7,190 bases of DNA. It comes from Rhodospira sp. Lineage in GTDB: Bacteria > Pseudomonadota > Alphaproteobacteria > Rhodospirillales > Rhodospirillaceae. The notes beneath the pieces are model-generated. The model made no database searches and was not told where the DNA came from. It worked only from the letters and a program-made list of their open reading frames with translations. Within the stretch, counting starts at the first letter, position 1. Every line of letters begins with the position of its first letter. The stretch covers positions 1-7,190 of the forward strand of contig JANQGN010000636.1 of assembly GCA_028277295.1 (NCBI GenBank), written 5' to 3'. Positions 1 through 6,258 of the stretch are shown here, one piece after another. Position numbers and translations under genes: made by a program.

Positions 1-396
1 CGCCACCTCGCGGCCCGTGCCCACCGGCACCGTGGACTTGGTGACCACCACCGTATAGCCGTTCATGGCGGCGGCGATCTCGCGGGCGGCGGCGTAGACA
101 TAGGACAGGTCCGCATGGCCGTCGCCGCGCCGGCTGGGGGTGCCGACGGCGATGAACACGGCGTCGGACCTAGCCACGGCCGAGGCCAGGTCGGTGGTGA
201 ACGACAGGCGCCCGGCGGCCACATTGCTGGCGACCAGGGTATCCAGGCCGGGTTCGTAGATGGGGATCTCGCCCCTGTTCAGGCGATCGATCTTGGTGGC
301 GTCCTTGTCGACGCAGATCACCTCCACGCCGAATTCCGAGAAGCAGGTACCCGACACCAGGCCGACATACCCGGTGCCAATCATGGAAATGCGCAT
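1..396 (-). CDS. ugd: UDP-glucose 6-dehydrogenase, N-terminal 132 residues (gene cut by window edge)
   Basis: Oxidises UDP-glucose to UDP-glucuronate with two NAD+ in the cytoplasm, supplying glucuronate and, via epimerisation, galacturonate for surface polysaccharides. Reading the minus strand from 396 gives an open frame to the left edge. It begins MRISMIGTGYVGLVSG, the N-terminal Rossmann strand with the GxGYVG nucleotide-binding loop (residues 7-12). An acidic residue (D30) ends the second strand, as expected for NAD. The family motif YEPGL follows at 47-51, then FIAVGTPS (81-88) and VVTKSTVPVGTG (117-128), all diagnostic of the UDP-glucose/GDP-mannose dehydrogenase family. The catalytic Cys and the C-terminal domain lie outside the window. 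The ATG at 394-396 is preceded by a purine-rich GGAGGAA (408-414) 11 bases upstream. It lies 246 bases downstream of galU on the same strand, so the two enzymes catalyse consecutive steps. GDP-mannose dehydrogenase is a less likely alternative. Confidence 0.93.
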   Translation of the reverse strand, partial: MRISMIGTGYVGLVSGTCFSEFGVEVICVDKDATKIDRLNRGEIPIYEPGLDTLVASNVAAGRLSFTTDLASAVARSDAVFIAVGTPSRRGDGHADLSYVYAAAREIAAAMNGYTVVVTKSTVPVGTGREVA

Positions 397-428
397 GACG
401 GACTGACTTCCTCCGTTGCCTGACAGGC

Positions 429-468
429 GCCACCCGGCGGTGGCTCCCGGGAGCGCGAGACCATGGTC
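429..468. repeat. Cluster of three short perfect palindromes upstream of ugd
   Basis: Three inverted repeats follow each other in 40 bases: GCCACC/GGTGGC with a 4-base loop (429-444), the 12-base palindrome GCTCCCGGGAGC (443-454) and the 10-base palindrome GACCATGGTC (459-468). They fall in the leader region of ugd. They could be RNA stems or a protein-binding site, but in DNA this GC-rich short palindromes are common, so function is not established. Confidence 0.4.
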
Positions 469-581
469 GCGGCACACACGCTCACCGCCCGTGCCGTGCC
501 TCTACACCGAAGCCACACCGGGGGCCAGCCCCCTTACCATTCCGGCCGATCCCCTGGGGATGACGGATTCGTGACAGCGGG

Positions 582-610
582 CCCCTGTCGCCGTCGGTCC
601 ATGACAGGGG
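582..610. repeat. 8-bp inverted repeat downstream of galU
   Basis: CCCCTGTC (582-589) and GACAGGGG (603-610) form a perfect 8-bp stem with a 13-base loop, starting 33 bases past the galU stop codon. A second perfect palindrome, ATCCCCTGGGGAT, lies at 549-561. The position suits a 3' stem-loop of the galU message, but no run of T follows on the minus strand, so it is not a canonical intrinsic terminator. Confidence 0.35.
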
Positions 611-642
611 TCGATCAGGCCCGCGCGGCCGGACCGTCGCCC

Positions 643-1527
643 CTATAGTCCGGCGACCATCTCCCTCATGAAGGCCGCCACGGGCGCCCGCATCTCGGGA
701 CGCTGCAGGGCGAAGGCCATGTTGGCTTGCAGGAAGCCCACCTTGTCGCCACAGTCGAAGCGCGTGCCCTCATAGCGCAATCCGTGGAACGGCACCCCCG
801 CGTCAATGGTCGCCGCCATGCCGTCGGTCAACTGGATCTCGCCGCCGGCGCCCTTGCCAATGCGGCCCAGGTGCTCCATGACGCTGCCATCCAGCACATA
901 ACGACCGATGATCGACAGGGTGGAGGGCGCGGCCTCGGGTTTGGGCTTTTCCACCAGGCCATCGGCGCGCGCCAGGCGGCCATCGTCGCTTTGCACCTTG
1001 AGGATGCCATAGCGGTTGGTGTGCTCGCGCGGTACGTCGACGGCGGCCACCACGTTGCCCCCCACATCGGCATGAGCCTCGATCAACTGGCCGATCACCG
1101 GGCGCTCGGACAGGATCAGGTCATCGGGCAGGATGACGGCGAAGGGCTCGTCCGCCTCGATGAAGCCGCGGGCGCACCAGACCGCATGGCCCAGGCCCAG
1201 GGGATTATGCTGGCGGGTGGCGTAGACCCGGCCCGGGTCGGGAATGGCGGCGCGCAGGCCCTCCAGGGCCTCGGTCTTGCCACGCGTCTCCAACAGTCGT
1301 TCCAGTTCAAAGGCATGGTCGAAGTGTTCGACCAGCACATGTTTTCCACGCCCGGTGACGAAGATAAAGAACTCGATGCCAGCCGCCGCCGCCTCCTCGA
1401 CGGCGTACTGGATCAGCGGCTTGTCCACCACCGGCAGCATTTCCTTGGCCATGGTCTTGGTGGCCGGCAGGAAACGGGTGCCCAGGCCGGCAACCGGGAA
1501 CACGGCCTTGCGTACGGGTTTGCTCAT
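643..1527 (-). CDS. galU: UTP--glucose-1-phosphate uridylyltransferase
   Basis: Makes UDP-glucose and pyrophosphate from glucose-1-phosphate and UTP in the cytoplasm, the entry step for UDP-sugar-dependent capsule, EPS and LPS synthesis. The 294-residue protein has the usual length for bacterial GalU. The nucleotidyltransferase signature GLGTRFLPATK (14-24) is followed by KEMLPVVDKP (28-37), the metal-binding LPDD (133-136), EKPKPEA and GEIQLTDGM, all in the expected order. The start chosen is the ATG at 1525-1527, which gives MSKPVRKAVFPVAG and has GAGGGAG (1537-1543) 9 bases upstream. The frame is open to an ATG at 1617, but the 30 extra residues look unlike the family and would cover the regulatory gap. 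The next gene downstream on this strand is ugd, whose enzyme uses the product. The epimerase gene runs divergently upstream. A role in polysaccharide precursor supply follows from this context. Identification is firm. Confidence 0.96.
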   Translation of the reverse strand: MSKPVRKAVFPVAGLGTRFLPATKTMAKEMLPVVDKPLIQYAVEEAAAAGIEFFIFVTGRGKHVLVEHFDHAFELERLLETRGKTEALEGLRAAIPDPGRVYATRQHNPLGLGHAVWCARGFIEADEPFAVILPDDLILSERPVIGQLIEAHADVGGNVVAAVDVPREHTNRYGILKVQSDDGRLARADGLVEKPKPEAAPSTLSIIGRYVLDGSVMEHLGRIGKGAGGEIQLTDGMAATIDAGVPFHGLRYEGTRFDCGDKVGFLQANMAFALQRPEMRAPVAAFMREMVAGL

Positions 1528-1679
1528 AGACCCAAACTCCCTCTTTTCGAGCGCCACCGCCGCCAGCCGGACCTTTGAGCCTCGAACGGGTGGCGTCCCG
1601 ACGGCGTTTTGTGCCATCTCTGCCCCAGCGCCGCAAGGCGGCCCCGCCCCTTTCTCGCCCTGGAGGCCCGCGCTCCCCC
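1528..1679. promoter_or_regulatory. Divergent intergenic region between galU and the UDP-GlcA 4-epimerase gene
   Basis: These 152 bases separate two divergently starting genes of one pathway, so promoters for both directions must lie here or inside the coding ends. The two ribosome binding sites are visible: GAGGGAG for galU (minus strand, 1537-1543) and GGAGG for the epimerase gene (1662-1666, 13 bases before its ATG, slightly long). A short stem GCCGC/GCGGC with loop AAG lies at 1630-1642. I see no convincing -35/-10 pair on either strand. The promoter assignment rests only on gene orientation. Confidence 0.45.
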
Positions 1680-2717
1680 ATGTCGATCCTGGTCACCGGC
1701 TCGGCCGGCTTCATCGGTCACCATGTGGCCCTGGCCCTTGTGCGGCGCGGAGAAACCGTGATCGGCCTGGACAACTATGCACCCTATTATGACCCGCGCC
1801 TGAAGGAGGCGCGGACGGAGCGCCTGCGCCCCTTCGCGCGTTTCAGCGAGGCGCGCCTGGACCTCGCGGACGCCGCCGGGGTGATGGCGCTGTTCGATCG
1901 CCATCGGCCGCGCCTTGTGATCCACCTGGCGGCCCAGGCCGGCGTGCGCCATAGCCTGGAGAACCCGCGCGCCTACCTTGACAGCAACGTGACCGGTTTC
2001 TTCAACATTCTGGAGGGATGCCGCGCGTTTCCGCCGGCGCATCTGGTCTTCGCCTCCACCAGTTCGGTTTATGGGGCGAACACCGTGCGCCCCTACAGTC
2101 CGCACGCCACCGCCGATCATCCCGTGAGCTTCTACGCCGCCACCAAGCGCGCCAACGAGGTGATGGCCCACAGTCACGCGCATCTCCATGGCCTGCCCTG
2201 CACTGGCCTGCGGTTCTTCACCGTCTACGGCCCCTGGGGACGCCCGGACATGGCGCTGTTCCTGTTCACCCGCGCCATGCTGGCCGGCCAGCCCATCGCG
2301 GTGTTCAACGACGGGCAGATGGCGCGGGACTTCACCTACATTGATGATATCGTCGCCGGGGTTCTGGCGGTGGCCGAGGCACCGCCCACCCCGCACCCCG
2401 CGCCGGCGCCGGACGCGCCGGCCACCGACCCGGATCCGGCCGGCAGCCCCATCGCGCCCTTCGCCCTGCACAACATCGGCAACGGCCGGCCGGTGCCGCT
2501 GCTGCGGCTGATCGAGCTTCTGGAAGAGGCGCTGGGCGTCACGGCGATCAAGGACATGCACCCCATGCAGCCGGGCGACGTGCCCGCCACCTGGGCCGAC
2601 GTCTCCGACCTGACGGCGGCCACCGGCTATGCCCCTGAGACGCCCGTCGAGGTGGGGGTGCGCCGGTTCGTCGACTGGTATCGGGACTTCTACACGCCGG
2701 ACCGCCCGGGACCCTGA
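1680..2717 (+). CDS. UDP-glucuronate 4-epimerase (NAD-dependent SDR epimerase)
   Basis: Interconverts UDP-glucuronate and UDP-galacturonate by transient oxidation at C4 using tightly bound NAD; cytoplasmic. The 345-residue protein is an extended short-chain dehydrogenase with TGSAGFIG (6-13) for NAD binding and D31 in LDNY for the adenosine ribose. Further motifs are HLAAQAGVR (82-90), the serine strand FASTSSVYG (124-132), and the catalytic pair Y152 and K156 in FYAATK. RFFTVYGPWGRPDMA (178-192) is typical of UDP-glucuronate rather than UDP-glucose 4-epimerases (LpsL/LspL type in rhizobia). DFTYIDD (217-223) follows. A Pro/Ala-rich segment at about 234-260 sits where family members carry a variable loop. 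The ATG at 1680 gives the strand MSILVTG at the very N-terminus. The in-frame ATG at 1575 would add 35 basic, unstructured-looking residues. Its substrate is the Ugd product, so the gene completes the block with galU and ugd. Other SDR sugar epimerases are possible but less likely. Confidence 0.9.
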   Translation: MSILVTGSAGFIGHHVALALVRRGETVIGLDNYAPYYDPRLKEARTERLRPFARFSEARLDLADAAGVMALFDRHRPRLVIHLAAQAGVRHSLENPRAYLDSNVTGFFNILEGCRAFPPAHLVFASTSSVYGANTVRPYSPHATADHPVSFYAATKRANEVMAHSHAHLHGLPCTGLRFFTVYGPWGRPDMALFLFTRAMLAGQPIAVFNDGQMARDFTYIDDIVAGVLAVAEAPPTPHPAPAPDAPATDPDPAGSPIAPFALHNIGNGRPVPLLRLIELLEEALGVTAIKDMHPMQPGDVPATWADVSDLTAATGYAPETPVEVGVRRFVDWYRDFYTPDRPGP

Positions 2718-2731
2718 CCCCGGCGGCGGAT

Positions 2732-2759
2732 TTGATCAATGGAGTCGCGGAATTAGATT
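2732..2759 (+). promoter_or_regulatory. Candidate sigma-70-like promoter in AT-rich leader of the sulfotransferase-like gene
   Basis: TTGATC (2732-2737) and TAGATT (2754-2759) match the -35 and -10 consensus at four of six positions each, with a 16-base spacer. They lie in an unusually AT-rich patch (14 G+C in the 40 bases 2761-2800). A second weaker pair is TTGAAT (2797-2802) and TTTAGA (2820-2825) with a 17-base spacer. Either would leave a leader of roughly 100-165 bases before the ATG at 2929. Alphaproteobacterial promoters often diverge from this consensus, so this is only a candidate. Confidence 0.25.
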
Positions 2760-2827
2760 GGAAGTTGAATTTTTCTCGGATAAAGTCCGAAAATGGTTGA
2801 ATCCGCGCGGGTTGTCGTGTTTAGAGT

Positions 2828-2927
2828 ATGCTCGCGGCCGAGCCGATCTCCGCCGAGATGAGAACACCATGGGATGCGGCGGCCAGGCTGAGCGTGGCTG
2901 ACCCGATGACCGACCCCGAGCGAGCAT
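2828..2927 (+). repeat. Long-range 8-bp inverted repeat ending one base before a start codon
   Basis: ATGCTCGC (2828-2835) is exactly complementary in inverted order to GCGAGCAT (2920-2927). The second arm covers the place where a ribosome binding site for the ATG at 2929 would be. Between the arms is a smaller stem, ATCTC/GAGAT, with loop CGCC (2846-2859). If transcribed, the leader could fold to mask translation initiation. Chance occurrence is not excluded for an 8-base match over about 100 bases. Confidence 0.3.
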
Positions 2928-2928
2928 C

Positions 2929-3933
2929 ATGACGGCATATCCTCGGCCAACGGCACACTGCGCGAACCCAACCGTCGCCGACCGCGAGGACCAGACCGGT
3001 CGCCCCGTCCATCACCCGTGCACAGAGCAACGTCGCGAGGACGAGACGAGGACAACGACCCGGTCGTTCTTCACGATGACCAAGGGCCGCGCCGGCAGTT
3101 TCTGGCTGGCGAATGCCCTGGACTTGCATCCCGATATCCATTGTTCGCACGGCCAATCAGCGATCGCCGCTCAGGACGCCTTTTTTAACGGGACAAACGG
3201 GATCTACGCCGTGGGCACGAGGGCGGCCGAAAAGCTCCGGGACGGGTGGAGCGCGCCGGTGCTGGCCTACGACTACCAACAAGCCACCAAGGCCGCGCGG
3301 ATCCTGCCGGGGGGGCTTTATGAGGAAAACAATCGCACGCTCCGTCGAAATGCGAATGGGACGACCTACGCCGGCAACGTCCATGGTGTGTGGTTCGGCG
3401 AGAACTTCGTCGAAATGAGTGGCTACGGGCCGGCGTCCCTGTCGGTGCTGTTTCGCCACCCCCTCAAGGTGATCCATTCGGCGTGGTCACGATACGAGAT
3501 TAACGGTTTTGGGTATGGAAACCCGGCTTCAGTGAAGCACCTGGAGGCAACAAAGAAGCTGGAGGCGTACGGAGCAAAGAAGAGCCTGGTAGATTATTTT
3601 TGCATGGACTTCCTTGAAAGAGAAATCCATTTTTACTACTATGAAATGATGTCACCATACCCTAAGTACCCATTCGAGCTTCTCGTCAAGGATCGAGACT
3701 ACTTCGCCGAAGCCGTCCCCAAGATCGTCGGTGGCGACCTGCCTGTCAGCGCTCGATACCTGGAGGCCGTGGCAAACATCGGCGTCCTCAATCGCCATGC
3801 CCACGCCAGTCTGTCTCATGAGCGGATATGGGCGCTGTTGCCGGTCTGGTTCCACACCGCCCTGGAGAAATTGTTTTTCTCATCGCCCCGGATCAGACGC
3901 CAGTTCGACTCCTGGGGCTACTGGTGCCCATGA
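2929..3933 (+). CDS. Divergent sulfotransferase-like protein, possibly modifying a surface polysaccharide
   Basis: Function is inferred from two motifs typical of PAPS-dependent sulfotransferases. The first is a P-loop-like 5'-phosphosulfate loop, TKGRAGSFWLANAL (51-64), followed by HPDIHCSHG. The second is a 3'-phosphate segment, VLFRHPLKVIHSAWSR (173-188), with the expected Arg (R176) and Ser (S184) spacing. The remainder (334 residues in all) I do not recognise. It includes an aromatic stretch, FYYYEMM (235-241), and a C-terminus rich in W, F and R. I see no signal peptide or clear membrane helix, so it is probably cytoplasmic. The first 45 residues are Thr/Arg/Asp/Pro-rich and look disordered. 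The only in-frame ATGs near the start are at 2929 and 3076, and the latter would remove the strand before the loop. No good ribosome binding site precedes 2929. The gene follows the epimerase by 211 bases and is convergent with the photolyase gene. Bases 3601-3660 hold only 21 G+C of 60, suggesting acquisition. A glycosyltransferase or unrelated P-loop protein is not excluded. Confidence 0.6.
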   Translation: MTAYPRPTAHCANPTVADREDQTGRPVHHPCTEQRREDETRTTTRSFFTMTKGRAGSFWLANALDLHPDIHCSHGQSAIAAQDAFFNGTNGIYAVGTRAAEKLRDGWSAPVLAYDYQQATKAARILPGGLYEENNRTLRRNANGTTYAGNVHGVWFGENFVEMSGYGPASLSVLFRHPLKVIHSAWSRYEINGFGYGNPASVKHLEATKKLEAYGAKKSLVDYFCMDFLEREIHFYYYEMMSPYPKYPFELLVKDRDYFAEAVPKIVGGDLPVSARYLEAVANIGVLNRHAHASLSHERIWALLPVWFHTALEKLFFSSPRIRRQFDSWGYWCP

Positions 3934-3977
3934 CCTGATCCTGATGACCACGCGGAATGCCGCCTGGCGACCGTGCG

Positions 3978-5405
3978 TCACGCCTCGGCCGCCTTGATCA
4001 CCCGCAGCGCCGCCAGGGCACGATCGCGAGCGGCCTTATGATCGACAAGCGGTTGGGGGTAGGTCTCGCCAAGACGAACCCCGGCCTCGCGCAACGTCAG
4101 GGAGCCGGCTTCCCAGGGGCGATGCAGCCAGCGATCGGGCAAGCGCGCCAGTTCCGGCACCCAGGCGCGCACATAATCGCCAGCCGAATCGAACTTTTCC
4201 CCCTGAAGCACCGGGTTGAACACCCTGAAAAACGGCGCGGCGTCGGCGCCGCAGCCCCCCACCCACTGCCAACCGGCCGGATTGTTGGCCGGGCAGGCGT
4301 CGACCAGCGTGTCCCAGAACCAGCGCTCCCCCGCGCGCCAGTCGATCAGCAGGTCCTTGACCAGGAAGGAGCCGACGATCATGCGCGCCCGGTTGTGCAT
4401 CCATCCCGTGTGCCAGAGCTGGCGCATCCCGGCGTCCACCACCGGATAACCCGTGCGGCCGCTCTGCCAGGCGGCCAGACCATCGGGATCGTCGCGCCAG
4501 GGAAAGCGGGCGAAGGCCGCTTGCAAGGGACTCTCGGCCAGGTCCGGCGCCTGATGGCGCAGGTGGTGGCAGAACTCGCGCCAGCCCACCTCGCGCAGGA
4601 AGGACTCGGCGCCGTGATCCCGCGGCCGATCGCCCACGGCGTGCCAGATCACGCGCGGGCTGATCTCGCCAAAGCGCAGAGCGGGTGACAGCCGCGACGT
4701 GGCCTCGGCGGCCAGCCGGTCGCGCCCCTCGGCGTAGCCTGCCGCGCGCTCGTCCAGGAAGGCGACCAGCCGCGCGTGGGCCGCCGCCTCTCCCGGGGTC
4801 CAGGTGGCGCGCAAACCGCCCGCCCAGTCTGGACGGGTAGGCCGTAGCGCCCAGTCCTCCAGGGCATCGGAGGCCGGCCACCTCTCCGGCGCGGGCACCC
4901 GATCGGGCGCCGGCAGCGGGCGGGCGGGCGGCTCCAGGGTTTGCAGATGCTTCCAGAACGGGGTGAACACCCGGAAGGGCGTGCCTTGCCTGGTGCGGAC
5001 GTCCTCCGGCTCGAACAGCAGGGTTCCCCGGAAGCGGCGCGCCCGAATGCCGCAAGCGGCCAGGGCGTCGGCCAGCGGTTTCTCGTCGGCGCCGGCATGG
5101 CGGGTCCAGAAGACCGCGTCGGCGCCGACCTCGGTCGCCAGATCGGACAGGGCGCGCAAGACCGGACCGCGCCGCAGGATCAGGCGCGACCCGCGCACCT
5201 CCAGGTCCGCCGCCAGGGCGGCCAGCGACCCATGCAGCCACCAGCGCGCCGCGCCACCAAGCGGCCGAGCGCCGCCGTCCGGGTCCTCGCCATCAAGCAC
5301 ATACACGGGAAGGACCGGCCGCCCCGACTCCACCGCCGCCGTCAACGCGGGATGGTCGGACAGGCGCAGGTCGCGGCGGAACCAGAGCAAGACGGGTGCG
5401 GACAT
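3978..5405 (-). CDS. phrB: Class I deoxyribodipyrimidine (CPD) photolyase
   Basis: Repairs cyclobutane pyrimidine dimers with blue light using FADH-. The 475-residue length is normal. The N-terminal antenna-binding alpha/beta domain starts PVLLWFRRDLRLSDHPAL, and the helical FAD domain follows from about residue 205. Compared from memory with the E. coli enzyme at a constant offset of three, the dimer-site residues E272, W275, N338, M342 and W381 are all present. So are the electron-transfer Trp triad W303, W356 and W379 and the flavin-N5 Asn (N375). TGYPVVDAGMRQL (318-330), TGWMHNRARM and GADAAPFFRVFNP are family hallmarks. The position equivalent to E. coli Asp374 appears to be C371 (in DACPANN). 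The start at 5405 has GAAGG (5414-5418) 8 bases upstream. The gene begins 34 bases after the amidotransferase stop on the same strand, so co-transcription is likely. The catalytic set argues for a photolyase rather than a cryptochrome. Confidence 0.95.
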   Translation of the reverse strand: MSAPVLLWFRRDLRLSDHPALTAAVESGRPVLPVYVLDGEDPDGGARPLGGAARWWLHGSLAALAADLEVRGSRLILRRGPVLRALSDLATEVGADAVFWTRHAGADEKPLADALAACGIRARRFRGTLLFEPEDVRTRQGTPFRVFTPFWKHLQTLEPPARPLPAPDRVPAPERWPASDALEDWALRPTRPDWAGGLRATWTPGEAAAHARLVAFLDERAAGYAEGRDRLAAEATSRLSPALRFGEISPRVIWHAVGDRPRDHGAESFLREVGWREFCHHLRHQAPDLAESPLQAAFARFPWRDDPDGLAAWQSGRTGYPVVDAGMRQLWHTGWMHNRARMIVGSFLVKDLLIDWRAGERWFWDTLVDACPANNPAGWQWVGGCGADAAPFFRVFNPVLQGEKFDSAGDYVRAWVPELARLPDRWLHRPWEAGSLTLREAGVRLGETYPQPLVDHKAARDRALAALRVIKAAEA

Positions 5406-5439
5406 GGGGCGGGCCTTCGGCGATTGGGCTTCGCTGGTG

Positions 5440-6183
5440 TCATCCCCCCTCCCCCGCCGCCGCGCGCACGAAGGCCCGCAGGATCGCCGTGTCGGCGGGG
5501 TCGATGGTGTACTCTGGGTGCCACTGCACCCCCAGGCAGAAGCGCCGGGTGGAGTCCTCGATGCCCTCGATCACCCCGTCATCCGCTGTCCACGCGTTGA
5601 CCACCACCGGCGGCGGCACCGTCTGGACGGCCTGGTGATGGGCGCTGTTGACCGCCGCCCGGGTCTGCCCGGTGACGCGGGCCAGCAGCGTATCCGGCGC
5701 GATGGTCACGACGTGCCCCGGCTCGGTGCGCGGGTTGGGCTGCTCGTGGGCCAGGGCGTTCGGCACCGCGTCGGGAATGTGCTGGATCAAGGTACCGCCC
5801 AGTGCCACCGCCAGAAGCTGCTGCCCGCCGCAGATGCCCAGGACCGGCATATCCCGGCCCAGCGCGCCCTGAAGGACCGCCAGTTCGAAGTCGGTGCGCC
5901 CGGCCTTCAGGGTGACGCTGGCGTGGCGCGTCTCGGCGCCGAACAGTGCCGGGTCCACGTCGAAGGCGCCGCCGGTGACCATCAGCCCATCGATCAGGTC
6001 GAGGTACCGGTCGGACAGCGCCGGCTCATGCGGCAGGATCAGCGGCACCCCGCCGGCCGCCGCGACCACGGCCGCGTAATTCTGGCGGAGCGCGTACCAG
6101 GGCAGCGCCGAGTAGCCCCCGCCCTCCTCGGCATCGGCGGTGATGCCGATGACCGGACGACGGGGCTCATCAGACGGCGTCAT
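5440..6183 (-). CDS. Class I glutamine amidotransferase-like hydrolase (PuuD / peptidase C26 type)
   Basis: Members of this family hydrolyse gamma-glutamyl amide bonds. The best known, PuuD, releases GABA from gamma-glutamyl-GABA in putrescine breakdown. The 247-residue protein begins with RPVIGITAD (9-17), as family members do. It then has LMVTGGAFDVDP (67-78), the nucleophile elbow GICGGQQLL with C118, VNSAHHQAV (178-186), and VQWHPEY with H222 and E224, so the Cys-His-Glu triad is complete. The start is the ATG at 6181-6183, with GGAG (6190-6193) 6 bases upstream. The frame is open to an ATG at 6342, but that would add 53 Arg/Pro-rich residues translated from the repeat region. Its coding end is a G-rich run giving a Gly-rich tail. 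It is 34 bases upstream of phrB on the same strand. No other putrescine gene is visible, so the exact substrate (gamma-glutamyl-GABA or another gamma-glutamyl compound) is open. Confidence 0.87.
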   Translation of the reverse strand: MTPSDEPRRPVIGITADAEEGGGYSALPWYALRQNYAAVVAAAGGVPLILPHEPALSDRYLDLIDGLMVTGGAFDVDPALFGAETRHASVTLKAGRTDFELAVLQGALGRDMPVLGICGGQQLLAVALGGTLIQHIPDAVPNALAHEQPNPRTEPGHVVTIAPDTLLARVTGQTRAAVNSAHHQAVQTVPPPVVVNAWTADDGVIEGIEDSTRRFCLGVQWHPEYTIDPADTAILRAFVRAAAGEGG

Positions 6184-6258
6184 GGTTGTCTCCAGGGCGC
6201 TTGGAGCGGCGGAGCCCCGGGGCCGGGCCAAGGGGCGTTCCCATCGCCAGCAGAGCGC

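Noticed and set aside
463..648. 61-codon plus-strand frame in the ugd-galU gap
   Set aside because: No ribosome binding site, low-complexity residues, overlaps palindromes and runs against both flanking genes.
727..1578. Plus-strand open frame of 283 codons opposite galU
   Set aside because: It mirrors the galU coding sequence, shows no family motif and has no independent start signal.
2360..2460. Pro/Ala-rich insertion in the epimerase as a possible novel domain
   Set aside because: UDP-glucuronate 4-epimerases commonly have a variable loop between the FTYIDD and NIGN motifs, so this looks like normal variation.
2771..2793. Hairpin TCGGA/TCCGA flanked by T and A runs as an epimerase terminator
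   Set aside because: The T run precedes the stem on the plus strand, and no T run follows it on either strand in the required position; the stem is only 5 bp without a bulge.
2629..2901. 90-codon plus-strand frame over the epimerase 3' end and AT-rich leader
   Set aside because: Its first third is an out-of-frame reading of the epimerase gene and the rest has no motif or start signal.
3934..3977. Bidirectional terminator between the convergent sulfotransferase-like and photolyase genes
   Set aside because: Only a 4-bp stem (GCGG/CCGC, 3952-3963) is present, with no T tract on either strand.
4036..5241. Second minus-strand frame of 401 codons inside the photolyase gene
   Set aside because: Composition is Arg/Gly/Ala-rich, and the other frame encodes a complete photolyase with all catalytic residues.
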